A stretch of DNA of 38,600 nt from JANLSO01 sp031362405. GTDB lineage: Bacteria; Actinomycetota; Thermoleophilia; Miltoncostaeales; Miltoncostaeaceae. The stretch spans positions 1 through 38,600 of the forward strand of contig JANLSO010000005.1 of NCBI GenBank assembly GCA_031362405.1, written 5' to 3'. Positions 16,648-25,324 of this stretch are shown here, in pieces. Under the pieces are notes generated by a model. That model was not told the origin of the DNA. It did not search any database and saw only the letters and a program-made list of their open reading frames with translations. The position numbers were made by a program, and so were the translations under genes. Numbering within the stretch: position 1 is the first letter of the stretch; each line of letters starts with the position of its first letter.

Positions 16648-17708
16648 GACCCCACGGCGCCCTGAGCCGACACCATGGCGTCGGTGGGGACCGATCCGGG
16701 CCCGGTGAGGATGCAGCCCGCCGCGATTCGCGCGCCGTCGCCGATCACCATTCCGGCCTGCACACGTGCTCCTTCTGCGATCACGACGCCCTCTCCAACG
16801 ATGGAATCTTCGACAACCGCCCCGCGACCGACATGCGCCCGGGCGCCAATCACGCAGCGGCCGATCGTCGCGCCGGCCTCGACGGCGCTGTCGGCTCCGA
16901 GCGTGACCGACGCGCGCACCTGCGCCGCGACATCGACCCGGGCGCCGGGGCCGCGGTACAGCCCGTCGATGATCCCCGTGGTCTCGGTTCGTACCCGCCC
17001 GGCGAGCACATCGACATTCGCCTCGAGGTACGACTCGGGGGTGCCGATGTCGCGCCAGTAGGCATTGCCCGGAAAGCCATAGAGTGCGCCGTCGGCGGCG
17101 ATCAACGGAAAGATCTCACGCTCAATCGAGCACTGCACCCCGGTGGGAATCCGTGCAACGACCGAAGGCGACAGGAGATAGGTACCCGCGTTGATCAGGT
17201 ACGGCTCACCCGGGATCAATTCGTCCAGCGACGGCTTCTCGAGGAAGGCCTCGACGGCGCGGTCGGGCCGCAGCCGCACCAGCCCGTAGGCCGACGGGTC
17301 GTCGACCGGGGTCAGGGCGATGGTGCCCCGCGCGCCGCTGTCGGCGTGGGCGCGCATCAGCGCCCCGAGGTCGAGATCGGTGAGGATGTCGCCATTGAGC
17401 ACGAGCAGGTCGTCACCGGTCAGGGCGTCGCCCACATTGGCGATGGCGCCCGCCGTACCGAGCGGCGCGGGGTCGACCACGTAGCTCAACTGCACCCCGT
17501 AGTGGGATCCGTCGCCGAAGAAATCGCGCAGGGCATCCGGACGGTAGCCGCAGGAGAACACGATGGCGGTAACACCGTGGCGGCGAAGGTGGTCGAGCTG
17601 ATGGGCCACGAACGGCCGGTCGACCAGCGACATCATCGGTTTCGGACGCGTGTCGGTGAGCGGACGCAGGCGGCGCCCCTCCCCACCGACCAGCACGACG
17701 GCCTGCAT
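16644..17708 (-). CDS. Sugar-1-phosphate nucleotidyltransferase with beta-helix C-terminus
   Basis: The 354-residue protein begins MQAVVLVGGEGRRLRPLTDT, the nucleotide-binding loop of sugar nucleotidyltransferases, followed by PKPMMSLVDRPF, LVLNGDILTDLD and the sugar-binding region YLINAGTYLLSP with FLEKPS. After about residue 245 come hexapeptide repeats (ATIGRCVIGARAHVGRGAVV). The build matches mannose-1-phosphate guanylyltransferase (ManC/GDP-mannose pyrophosphorylase-like) more than GlmU, but glucose-1-P forms look similar, so the sugar is uncertain. The ATG has a good AAGGGGAT site. The adjacent isomerase and UDP-glucose dehydrogenase suggest a nucleotide-sugar supply module. Confidence 0.88.
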   Translation of the reverse strand: MQAVVLVGGEGRRLRPLTDTRPKPMMSLVDRPFVAHQLDHLRRHGVTAIVFSCGYRPDALRDFFGDGSHYGVQLSYVVDPAPLGTAGAIANVGDALTGDDLLVLNGDILTDLDLGALMRAHADSGARGTIALTPVDDPSAYGLVRLRPDRAVEAFLEKPSLDELIPGEPYLINAGTYLLSPSVVARIPTGVQCSIEREIFPLIAADGALYGFPGNAYWRDIGTPESYLEANVDVLAGRVRTETTGIIDGLYRGPGARVDVAAQVRASVTLGADSAVEAGATIGRCVIGARAHVGRGAVVEDSIVGEGVVIAEGARVQAGMVIGDGARIAAGCILTGPGSVPTDAMVSAQGAVGS

Positions 17709-17731
17709 ATGGATCCCCTTGTTGGCGGGAA

Positions 17732-19081
17732 TCAGGCCGCGCCGGTGGCGCGCCCGATCCCTTCGTAGACGAAGCCCAGCGCCGTCATTGCCGCAGGGTC
17801 AAGAGCGTTGCGTCCGTCGATCATCACGGGGCGCGCCATCACGGCGGCCATCCGCTTCCAGTCGAGCGTGACGATCTGGTCCCACTCGGTCACGAGCACC
17901 GCCGCGTCGGCGCCGGCGAGAGCGGTCTCGGCGTCGGCGACGATCTCGACGCCCGCGACACGCCCACTGATGTCGACGACGACCGGGTCGTAGGCGACGA
18001 CGCTGGCTCCCTCGGCAAGCAGCCGACCGGCGAGCACGAGGCTGGCGGCCTCGCGCATGTCGTCGGTCTCGGGCTTGAATGCCAACCCGAGCAGGGCAAT
18101 CCGGGAGCCCTCGATCTGGCCGAGGTGCTTGCGCAGCTTGCCGACCACGCGACGCTTTTGGAGTTCGTTGACCTCGATCACCGAGGTCAGCAGTTGGAAG
18201 TGGTAGCCGGAATTACCGGCGAGCTGCTTCAAGGCGGAGACGTCTTTCGGGAAGCAGCTGCCGCCGAAACCGATGCCCGCGCGAAGGAACGCCGGGCCGA
18301 TGCGCGAGTCGAGGCCCATCCCCTCGGCGACGACGCTGACGTCGGCGCCGGTCTCCTCGCAGACGTTTGCGATCTCGTTGATGAAGCTGATCTTGGTGGC
18401 GAGGAAGGCGTTGCTCGCGTACTTCACCATCTCGGCGGTCGGCACCGTCGTGCGGACAATCGGCGCGCCGAGTGGGGCGTAAAGGGCGGCGACCTGATCG
18501 CCGTGGGCATCGTCGAATGCGCCGATGACGACTCGGTCAGGGTGCGTGAAGTCGTCGAGCGCCGCGCCCTCTTTGAGGAACTCCGGGTTGCTGACGTAGC
18601 CGACCTGCGACAGGCCTCGTGCGTCGAGCTCGGCGCGCACGCGCTCACCGGTTCCGACGGGCACGGTTGACTTCATCACCAGCACGTGGCGCGCGTCGGC
18701 CCCGGTGCGCTCGAGCTCGGTCACGACGCTCATCACGCGCGAGAGGTCGGCGTCGCCCGAGTAGGTCGGCGGTGTGTCGACGGCGACGAACACGATGTCG
18801 CTGCGCTCGAGCATCCGCTCCAACGACAGCGTGTAGGTGAGGCGCTCGCGGTGCTCGGCCATCATGTCGACCAGGCCGGGCTCGTAGATCGGCGTCTGGC
18901 CGTCGTTCAGGGCGGCGATCTTCATCGGGTCGATGTCACGCAGGGTGACGTCATGGCCGAGCGAGGCCAGACACACCCCGGTGACCAGGCCGACGTACCC
19001 GGCCCCGATGACTCCGATCCGGGCCAGCGTAGTGGTCGCTGCGACGGAGGCTGCGACGGGGGCAGATTGGGTGTCGGTCAT
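17732..19081 (-). CDS. ugd: UDP-glucose 6-dehydrogenase
   Basis: The enzyme oxidises UDP-glucose to UDP-glucuronate with two NAD. The 449-residue protein has the NAD-binding loop IGVIGAGYVGLVTGVCLA, the segments VDTPPTYSGDADLS and VSNPEFLKEGAALDDF, and the catalytic Cys276 in GFGGSCFPKDVSAL. The C-terminal UDP-binding domain contains GLAFKPETDDMREAAS. About 20 extra residues precede the Rossmann fold. The ATG overlaps the stop of the LCP gene as ATGA. GDP-mannose dehydrogenases share this fold, but length and motifs favour UDP-glucose. UDP-glucuronate would feed acidic wall or capsular polysaccharide. Confidence 0.93.
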   Translation of the reverse strand: MTDTQSAPVAASVAATTTLARIGVIGAGYVGLVTGVCLASLGHDVTLRDIDPMKIAALNDGQTPIYEPGLVDMMAEHRERLTYTLSLERMLERSDIVFVAVDTPPTYSGDADLSRVMSVVTELERTGADARHVLVMKSTVPVGTGERVRAELDARGLSQVGYVSNPEFLKEGAALDDFTHPDRVVIGAFDDAHGDQVAALYAPLGAPIVRTTVPTAEMVKYASNAFLATKISFINEIANVCEETGADVSVVAEGMGLDSRIGPAFLRAGIGFGGSCFPKDVSALKQLAGNSGYHFQLLTSVIEVNELQKRRVVGKLRKHLGQIEGSRIALLGLAFKPETDDMREAASLVLAGRLLAEGASVVAYDPVVVDISGRVAGVEIVADAETALAGADAAVLVTEWDQIVTLDWKRMAAVMARPVMIDGRNALDPAAMTALGFVYEGIGRATGAA

Positions 19082-20901
19082 TGAGTCGAGGCGTCGGTTT
19101 CGAGAGAGATGTCAGTGGCCTTTTCGCCCTTGGGAAGGCGTGCCTTGTTGAGAGGTCTGAAGGAGTTCGCGATGGCGTGCATGGTTTCGGGATTCAGGCG
19201 TTTGTCCAGCGTGTTGGAAATCCAGTACCAGACCCCGTCGTCCTGCCACGCTTCCCGAAGCAGGTCTTTGCCATCGTAGAACGTCAGATTGCCGTTCTTG
19301 AGGGTGAGCCCGCCCCGGAGAATCGGGGGGTTCTTCATCTCCGTCACCATGATTCCCCAATACCCGTAGAGCCCCCGTTCCTGCGGGAGCTGGAAGACCA
19401 TCTTGATCGCATGTGGATCGTTGCCGTCGGCTTGAATTCGATACGGCCGGTAGATCTTCAGACTCGATCCGGTCGCCAGCTTGGTCGGGGCGCGGAGGTT
19501 CATACCGGTCGCCTTACGGGCTCTTCGCGTAATCGGCACCAACTGCGTGGTGCTGATCGTCTCCGCAACAACGGGGGCGGCCGGAGGCGCGGGAGGCGCG
19601 AGATAAAGAGAGTCGACGAACTCCTTGCCGACCGTCAGGACAACGGTGTTCGCGCCCGGTGCTGTCCCGAGAGGAGAAACGCCTGTCTTCGGCCCGACCA
19701 GTTTCTGCAGTTGGGCGGCGGCGGCCGAGGCACCCGGGGCGTAGCGGACCGTGCTGGTCGCGTACTCGAGTGTGTCGGCGTTGCCTGCCGCGGCGGCCCG
19801 GTATCCCTTTGCACGAAGCAGCGTCGCCATGTCTTCGGCGGCCAGGGTGCGACCGCTGCCGTTGAGCACTCGCACCTGCACGGAGCTCGGGTCGACCTTC
19901 TTCGTCTGCGTGGCGCCGATGAACTCGGGGTTCTGCCATGCGGCGACCTTCTCCTGAACCTCAGCCAAGTTGACGAAGTTGACGTCGGCATCGCCCGACT
20001 TGCCGGGGTCGCCCTGAATGCGCACGCGGTTGATGCGGTCGTCCGGTGTCTGCAACGCGATCCGCGCGACCTCGATCAGGTCTCCGTTTGAGAGGTCCGT
20101 GTCGACGCTTTCACCAAGAATGCGCAGGAAGGAGGGCGCCGCGAGGAAGTTGCCGATCTTGTTGGTGCGCCGCTTGAGCTCTGACAGAAACAGCTGCTGC
20201 CGGACGATCCGTGAGAAATCGGAGTCGGTATGGCGGTAGCGCACATAGTCGAGAGCGTCGAAGCCGCTGAGGAGCTGGTAGCCCGCCTCGACGTTGATCT
20301 GCTCGTACTTATCTGACCCCGAGTTGTCGTTGAAGTACTTGCGGTCGACGTCGATGTAGACCCCGCCAACCTCGTTGACCAGCTTCTCGAACCCCTTGAA
20401 GTCAACAAGCAGCTGGTTGTTGGGGCGCTGACCGGTGAGATTGGCAACCGTGTCGAGGACAAGTTCCGGCCCCCCGGAGGCGTACGCGGAGTTGATTCTT
20501 CCTTGCCCCACCCCGGGGATCTGGACGAACAGGTCGCGGGCGAAGCTCAGCATCGACACGTAGTTCTGACGGCTATCGATCCGCACCATGATCATCGAGT
20601 CGCTATTACCAAAAGCCTTGCCCTCCTCGGGGCGACGATCTGTTCCGATCAAAAGGATGGTGCGCGGCTCGCCGTTGATGTACTTCGCGGTCTTCTTGCT
20701 GGCCTTCTTCACCACCTCGTTGCTCGTCGCCTTCCCGAGGGTCGTGTCGACGAATGAGTAGGCACCCCATGCGGTAGCGCAGAGGATCCCGATGATTCCC
20801 CACGCGGCGAAGCCCAGCAGCAGCGGCCAGCGCCTCTTTCTGGGTGGCAGCTGGTAGTAGCGCGCCGCGCGGTGAGGTTCTTGGGGATCGGGTGTCGTCA
20901 C
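19078..20901 (-). CDS. LytR-CpsA-Psr (LCP) family protein with LytR_C and an extra C-terminal domain
   Basis: LCP proteins sit in the membrane and transfer glycopolymers from lipid carriers to peptidoglycan. The 607-residue protein has a basic N-terminus, one membrane segment (about 25-50) and the LCP catalytic domain (about 98-235), with DSMIMVRID, the SFARDLFVQIPG region and YVRYRHTDSDFSRIVRQQLF. The LytR_C domain (about 340-423) has VQVRVLNGSGRTLAAEDMA. After a Pro/Ala linker comes a further domain of about 120 residues (468-586: KIYRPYRIQADG, GLYGYWGIMVTEM, GVWYWISNTLDKRL) that I do not recognise as part of standard LCP proteins. The GTG start overlaps the M20 gene (GTGA). Confidence 0.92.
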   Translation of the reverse strand: MTTPDPQEPHRAARYYQLPPRKRRWPLLLGFAAWGIIGILCATAWGAYSFVDTTLGKATSNEVVKKASKKTAKYINGEPRTILLIGTDRRPEEGKAFGNSDSMIMVRIDSRQNYVSMLSFARDLFVQIPGVGQGRINSAYASGGPELVLDTVANLTGQRPNNQLLVDFKGFEKLVNEVGGVYIDVDRKYFNDNSGSDKYEQINVEAGYQLLSGFDALDYVRYRHTDSDFSRIVRQQLFLSELKRRTNKIGNFLAAPSFLRILGESVDTDLSNGDLIEVARIALQTPDDRINRVRIQGDPGKSGDADVNFVNLAEVQEKVAAWQNPEFIGATQTKKVDPSSVQVRVLNGSGRTLAAEDMATLLRAKGYRAAAAGNADTLEYATSTVRYAPGASAAAAQLQKLVGPKTGVSPLGTAPGANTVVLTVGKEFVDSLYLAPPAPPAAPVVAETISTTQLVPITRRARKATGMNLRAPTKLATGSSLKIYRPYRIQADGNDPHAIKMVFQLPQERGLYGYWGIMVTEMKNPPILRGGLTLKNGNLTFYDGKDLLREAWQDDGVWYWISNTLDKRLNPETMHAIANSFRPLNKARLPKGEKATDISLETDASTQ

Positions 20902-21998
20902 ACGGCCGCCGTGGGCTTGGGGGCGCGGCTTCCAACGCAGCGCACGAAGTCGACCAGCGCCCGCCGGTAGGGGCCAAGGCTGGCGATCTCCACGTACTCG
21001 TCGGGCCCATGATGACCTGCGCCCACCGGCCCGAACTCGACGGCCGGCACACCGACCTCCAAGAAGGGGATCGCGTCAGACGACCCGTCGCGCCCGACCA
21101 TCCGGGCACCGGGAGCATGGCGGCGCGCGGCTTCCAAGAGCAGTCCGGCGAGTGGCTCATCGGCGGCAACCACCGCGGCGGGGCGCTCGATCAGCACCTC
21201 GATCGCGACCTCGTCGTCGAGCGACGACACCTGCCGCAGGACCTCGCGTGGGCACTGCTCAGGCAAGAACCGGATGTCCACATCGACTCGACAACTGTCA
21301 GGAACCATGTTCAAGGCGTCGCCCGCCTGGATCCGCCCGAGGTTCACCGACGGACGTTCGAGCAGGTCTGAGCGCGCGGAGATGAACGGAAGGGTTTCGA
21401 TCTGGCGGTAGTGTTCGACCGCGCGCAGCACGGCGTTGTCTCCGAGCCACGGAGTCGAGCCGTGGGCCGCGCGCCCGGGCACGGTCATCGACAGCATCAG
21501 CACACCCTTTGCCTGGATGCCCACATGCATGTCGGTTGGCTCGCCGCAGATCACAAAATCAGCCCGCAGCCCATCACGCACGAGGATCTCCGAACAATTC
21601 GCCCCCGGTGTAGCGCGTTCCTCGTCGGGGACGATCACCAGGTCGACCTCGACCCCCTCCAAGGGCTCCTCGGCGAGGTCGGCCACCGCGAGCAGCATGC
21701 ACGCCATCGCGGCCTTCATGTCGTAGGCGCCGCGTCCGTAGAGGTACCCGCCACGCTGCTCGGGAAGGAACTGCTCAGGCCGCCCGGGTACGACATCGAG
21801 GTGACCGTTGAGCACGACGCGCAGCGGCCCGTCGCCGACAGACGCCCGCAAGCAGCGCCGGTCGCCGACGACGACGTCACGCACCGGAACCCCATGCCCC
21901 GCCAGCCAGCGGGCGACGAAGTCGAATGCATCGTCGAGGCCGGGAGACTCGGAGGTATCGAATGCAATGAGCTGCTGCGCAAGGTTTGCCTCGTCCAC
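20898..21998 (-). CDS. M20 family metallopeptidase/deacylase (ArgE/DapE-like)
   Basis: The two-zinc hydrolase has 366 residues from the GTG at 21998. Metal ligands are visible: His66 and catalytic Asp68 in LNGHLDVVPG, Asp93 in RGAYDMKAAM, Glu126-Glu127 in IVPDEERATPG, and a late His in PVGAGHHGPDEYV. The dimerisation lid starts at CGEPTDMHVGIQAKG. The layout fits acetylornithine deacetylase or succinyl-diaminopimelate desuccinylase, and its place at the head of a cell-wall operon slightly favours a wall-related amino-acid substrate. The substrate is not decided by sequence. The longer frame to 22079 adds an unlikely, Pro-rich N-terminus. Confidence 0.88.
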   Translation of the reverse strand: MDEANLAQQLIAFDTSESPGLDDAFDFVARWLAGHGVPVRDVVVGDRRCLRASVGDGPLRVVLNGHLDVVPGRPEQFLPEQRGGYLYGRGAYDMKAAMACMLLAVADLAEEPLEGVEVDLVIVPDEERATPGANCSEILVRDGLRADFVICGEPTDMHVGIQAKGVLMLSMTVPGRAAHGSTPWLGDNAVLRAVEHYRQIETLPFISARSDLLERPSVNLGRIQAGDALNMVPDSCRVDVDIRFLPEQCPREVLRQVSSLDDEVAIEVLIERPAAVVAADEPLAGLLLEAARRHAPGARMVGRDGSSDAIPFLEVGVPAVEFGPVGAGHHGPDEYVEIASLGPYRRALVDFVRCVGSRAPKPTAAV

Positions 21999-22126
21999 CG
22001 GGGCAGGATACCCCAGCCCAGGCGCCGGTCGGGTAGGCCAGGTCTGGACCCGCGGGTAGCGCGTATCCGCACCGCACAAATACGCTCCGTGGCGCCGATG
22101 AATCGCACTCGCCCCGCCGTGAACGG

Positions 22127-22858
22127 ATGACCACCGACGAGGAGCTGCGGGCCCTCAGTGACGTGATCGCCACTTCGCTTGCCCTCCGGCGCGGAGATTC
22201 GGTCCTCGTGAGCGGTTGCGGGTCGGGGCACCACGCGCTTGCCGTCGCCGATCAGGTTGGACCCAACGGACACGTGCTCGGGGTCGACCACCGACCAGCG
22301 CGGATTGCCGATGCCCGGCGTCGGGGTGCGGCGGTCCCGCACGCGCGATTCATCGCCGCCGAACCCGGCCGGCTCGGCCTCGCACCCCAGAGCTTCGACC
22401 GCGGGCTGCTCGACTCGGGCACTGCCGATCTCGATGACCCAGCAACGGCCATCGCCGAGGCCATCGCGGCCGTACAAATTGGCGGGTTCGTCGTCGGAGG
22501 TGCCCCCGATTGGGCAACACTCACCCTCAACATGAGCAATATACCCTTGGCTCATCGTTTGGCCGCGGCCATTGATCGGGGCCCGGGCTCCCCTCGCCTG
22601 GGTAGCACTCTCGCAGGGCTTTTCATGGAGGCCGGGCTCACCGTCACCTCTCAGACGGCGCTCTCGGTCGGCGCGCATTCGTGGGAGAGCCTCGTCCTCA
22701 TCTCCGACCTTCCCTCGCGCATCGGGCGAGCCGTTTCTGACGGCGACCTCGACCTCGCCGACGCCGACGCCCTGCTCACCGGGCTCGAAACCGCCGCTTC
22801 AACCGGAGAAATTCTCGCGACCCTCACCACCACCATCGTCACCGGACGACGCGTGTAG
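22127..22858 (+). CDS. Class I SAM-dependent methyltransferase-like protein
   Basis: The 243-residue protein shows a Rossmann-type SAM loop, VLVSGCGSGHHALAVADQVG (about residues 26-45), then an acidic strand end LGVDHRPARI, as in motif I/II of UbiE/Methyltransf_11 proteins. The usual motif IV aromatic or Asn residues are not clear (GLLDSGTADLDD). The second half, with a long helix-rich stretch and SHEWES-like LSVGAHSWESLVLISD, is unfamiliar. Substrate unknown; catalytic activity is probable but not certain. It diverges from the M20 gene and is followed by a repeat-rich intergenic region. Confidence 0.75.
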   Translation: MTTDEELRALSDVIATSLALRRGDSVLVSGCGSGHHALAVADQVGPNGHVLGVDHRPARIADARRRGAAVPHARFIAAEPGRLGLAPQSFDRGLLDSGTADLDDPATAIAEAIAAVQIGGFVVGGAPDWATLTLNMSNIPLAHRLAAAIDRGPGSPRLGSTLAGLFMEAGLTVTSQTALSVGAHSWESLVLISDLPSRIGRAVSDGDLDLADADALLTGLETAASTGEILATLTTTIVTGRRV

Positions 22859-22880
22859 CGAGATCCTGGCGAAGGCCAGT

Positions 22881-22952
22881 GCTCACCCCATCCGCTCCAC
22901 CAGCGCAGAGATCGGCGCTCATCCCATCCGCTCCGCCTACGCATAGATCGGT
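22881..22952 (+). repeat. Two tandem 36-base direct repeats
   Basis: Units 22881-22916 and 22917-22952 match at 30 of 36 positions (both begin GCTCA, then CCCATCCGCTCC). The end of the second unit (CGCATAGATCGGT) is the left arm of the palindrome that follows, and the first unit has a degenerate version of the same arm (CGCAGAGATCGGC). The repeat thus looks like an incomplete copy of the palindrome element. Confidence 0.7.
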
Positions 22953-22972
22953 GCCAGGCACCGATCTATGCG
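22940..22972. repeat. Palindrome with GGTGCC-A-GGCACC core
   Basis: The perfect 16-base arms 22940-22955 and 22957-22972 (CGCATAGATCGGTGCC and complement) flank a single A. It lies in the 229-base gap between the methyltransferase and DeoR genes and could terminate the first. It shares its core with the palindrome 24 bases further on, although the outer stems differ. Confidence 0.85.
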
Positions 22973-22996
22973 CGATCCCGGCCCAGCAGATCACGG

Positions 22997-23031
22997 GCGC
23001 ACAGCTTGGTGCCTGGCACCAAGCTGTGCGC
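22997..23031. repeat. Second palindrome with GGTGCC-T-GGCACC core
   Basis: The perfect 17-base arms 22997-23013 and 23015-23031 (GCGCACAGCTTGGTGCC and complement) surround a single T. The core equals that of 22940-22972 while the outer ten bases differ, which is the pattern of a mobile or templated repeat family with covarying stems. Confidence 0.85.
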
Positions 23032-23087
23032 TGCACACTCCCCGTGCACCGCGGCTCATTGCGGTATTGCGCGTTATTCTGCGGTCG

Positions 23088-23861
23088 ATGGTCAGGTCGG
23101 GATCAGATCTACTGGGCGAGGAACGTCGCGGGCTGATCGTGCACCTGCTTGCCGCCGACGGGAGAGTCCGCGCGTCAGACCTCGCACGGCGCCTGGGGGT
23201 GTCCCTCGACACGGTGCGCCGCGATCTGCAGGATCTCGCCGAAGTCGGCGCGTTACGCCGCGTGCATGGGGGCGCGTTGCCGTCATCTCCGCCGTGGCCG
23301 GTGGATATCTCCACACGGCTCGGGGACGACATCGACGCCACGTCGGCAATCGCAGCGGTCGCCGTGGAGCTCGTGGGAACCGGCAAGCTCATCGCCCTGG
23401 GTGAGGGAACGACCATGCTCGAATTCGCCCGGCAGCTCCCGCGAGATCTCGAGGCGACGGTGATCGTCACCAGCCCTCAGATCGCCTCCAAGCTGTCCGA
23501 TCACCCACGCCTGAGCGTTGACATGGTCGGTGGGCGTCTGCACCGCGAGACCCGCAGTGTGGTCGGCGTCGAAGCCGTCGACACCCTGCGCACGGTACGT
23601 GCCGACGTATGCATTCTTGCCGATTACAGCCTGCACCCCTCGGTCGGGATCACCCTGCGCCACCGCGAGGAGGCCGCGGTCGTGTGCGCGATGCTGGAGG
23701 GCGCGGGGCGGGTCATCGCCCTCGCAACAGCCCCAAAGCACGGATCGGTCGCCGCATACCCGGTGGCCTCCATGGAGCGCATCGACACGCTCGTCACCGA
23801 TGCGTCGGACGTTGCGGCGGCCGAGTACCGCACGCTCGGCATCGAGGTGCTGCACAGATGA
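23088..23861 (+). CDS. DeoR/GlpR family transcriptional regulator
   Basis: The 257-residue protein has an N-terminal winged helix-turn-helix (RRGLIVHLLAADGRVRASDL, RRLGVSLDTVRRDLQDL) ending in the family tag RRVHGGAL. A DeoR sensor domain follows, with ALGEGTTMLEFARQLP, VDMVGGRLHRETRSVVG and the phosphosugar-type region LADYSLHPSVGITLRHREEA. DeoR repressors usually respond to sugar phosphates. The ATG at 23088 has no evident ribosome binding site, so the message may be leaderless. The stop overlaps the MFS start (ATGA), making the transporter its most likely target. Confidence 0.9.
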   Translation: MVRSGSDLLGEERRGLIVHLLAADGRVRASDLARRLGVSLDTVRRDLQDLAEVGALRRVHGGALPSSPPWPVDISTRLGDDIDATSAIAAVAVELVGTGKLIALGEGTTMLEFARQLPRDLEATVIVTSPQIASKLSDHPRLSVDMVGGRLHRETRSVVGVEAVDTLRTVRADVCILADYSLHPSVGITLRHREEAAVVCAMLEGAGRVIALATAPKHGSVAAYPVASMERIDTLVTDASDVAAAEYRTLGIEVLHR

Positions 23862-25030
23862 CCGCTGCCCGGCACGCGCGCGTCGCCGTCACGGCCATCT
23901 TTTTTCTCAACGGGGCGATCTTCGGATCGTGGGCGGCACGCATCCCGGCCATCCGAGATCGCCTTTCCCTTTCGAACGGGGAGCTCGGGATCGCCCTGGC
24001 ATCCATCGCATGTGGCGCGGTTCTCGCGATGCCGATCGCAGGCGCCTTCGCCGCACGAGCGGGAAGCCGTCGCTGCACCCAGGTCACATTCGCGCTGACC
24101 TGTTTGGCCACCGCCATCGTGGCACTGGCACCCTCCCTCGTGGCGCTCTGCGCGCTGGGGTTCTGCCTGGGGGCCAGCTTCGGTTCGCTTGATGTCGCGA
24201 TGAATGCCCACGGCGTCGCGGTGGAACACCGCTATGCACGCCCCGTTCTCTCCGGCTTTCACGCCGCGTTCTCTGCCGGAGGGCTGGCCGGTGCGGCACT
24301 GGGTGCGTTGGCCGCGCACGCCGAATTTGACGTGAGGATGCACTTTGCGCTCGTTGCCCTCGTCGCCGCCGTGGTCGGCATGTCCTGGTCGCGGCGACTC
24401 CTGCCCGGGCAGGACGACATCGCCCGTCGTAGCGATCCGCTGTTCGTGCGCCCGCCGCGCCAGTTGTGGGCTCTCGGGGCACTTGCGTTTGCGTGCCTGC
24501 TGATCGAAGGCGCGGCCGCCGATTGGAGCGGCGTCTACCTGAAGGACGAACTGGACACGACGGCCGCAACGGCAGCACTGGGCTTCACGGCATTCAGCGT
24601 GACCATGACGCTGGTTCGCGTGTACGGCGACCGCATCGTCGCGCGACTCGGCCCTGTAGTGGTCGTGCGGACCGGGGGCGCCGTCGCGGCGCTGGGTTTC
24701 GGCGCGGCCCTGCTCATCGCGCAGCCCGCGACCGCGATGATCGGGTTCGCGTGCCTCGGTGCCGGAATGGCATCGATCGTGCCGATCGTGTTTCGGGCCG
24801 CAGGGCAGGTGCCGGGGGTGGCTGCCGGCATCGGCCTGGCCGCGGTGTCGAGCACCGGCTACCTCGGCTTCCTGGCAGGGCCGCCGATGATCGGAGCCCT
24901 CGCCGAGCTGATCGGCCTTCGCGCCGCGCTCGGGGCGATCGTCGCGCTTGGCATCGCCGTCTTCGTGCTTGCCCCAACCGCGAGAGAACGCGTCGAGGTC
25001 ACGCCCACCGCTCGGGCCGTGTCGGCATGA
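23858..25030 (+). CDS. MFS transporter (YbjJ-like)
   Basis: The 390-residue protein has about twelve hydrophobic segments and begins with a segment typical of the YbjJ/FucP-like branch (FFLNGAIFGSWAARIPAIRD). It contains GSLDVAMNAHGVAVEHRYARP and SGFHAAFSAGGLAGAALGA, both characteristic of that branch, and EGAAADWSGVYLKDEL in the second half. It is translationally coupled to the DeoR gene by an ATGA overlap. A sugar or sugar-derived substrate is suggested by the regulator only; export or import cannot be told. Confidence 0.9.
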   Translation: MTAARHARVAVTAIFFLNGAIFGSWAARIPAIRDRLSLSNGELGIALASIACGAVLAMPIAGAFAARAGSRRCTQVTFALTCLATAIVALAPSLVALCALGFCLGASFGSLDVAMNAHGVAVEHRYARPVLSGFHAAFSAGGLAGAALGALAAHAEFDVRMHFALVALVAAVVGMSWSRRLLPGQDDIARRSDPLFVRPPRQLWALGALAFACLLIEGAAADWSGVYLKDELDTTAATAALGFTAFSVTMTLVRVYGDRIVARLGPVVVVRTGGAVAALGFGAALLIAQPATAMIGFACLGAGMASIVPIVFRAAGQVPGVAAGIGLAAVSSTGYLGFLAGPPMIGALAELIGLRAALGAIVALGIAVFVLAPTARERVEVTPTARAVSA

Positions 25031-25324
25031 CCGTCGGGAAGGAGAGAGTATGCCCAGCCTCAAACGGCCAATCCGGTGAGCAGCGAGACCCACGTGACGA
25101 GATCGGAGAGATCTTCGTGGCCCCGCCTCAATACCCCCGACGCCGTGTCGCGCGGCTGAGCGTTGACTGAGCCTGTTGTCGGCGACGCATCTTGCAGGTC
25201 AGTCAATCCGTCGGCGCAGTGAAACCGGCGGGCGATGGCCGCCTACTGCGTCAGCTCGACGCGCTCGCGCGTGACCTGAGCGCGCCGCTAGTAGCCGAGC
25301 GAGACGGGCGCCGTCGTCGGCGTC
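25031..25324. other. Sparse intergenic region between two MFS genes
   Basis: No convincing gene was found. A 46-codon frame (25027-25170, plus strand) starts at an ATG overlapping the MFS stop and ends ..QYPRRRVARLSVD. A 9-codon frame at about 25050 has a strong AAGGAGAG site. Neither resembles a known protein. The region may hold decayed sequence, and it ends beside the half-copy repeat at 25332. Confidence 0.5.

Noticed and set aside
16545..17768. 407-codon plus-strand frame
   Set aside because: It is antisense to the nucleotidyltransferase, with a low-complexity product.
22881..23031. CRISPR-like array
   Set aside because: There are only two 36-base direct repeats with no spacers and no cas genes; the other elements are palindromes with differing stems.
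23624..25093. 489-codon open frame on the minus strand
   Set aside because: It is antisense to the DeoR and MFS genes, which have clear domains and an ATGA overlap.
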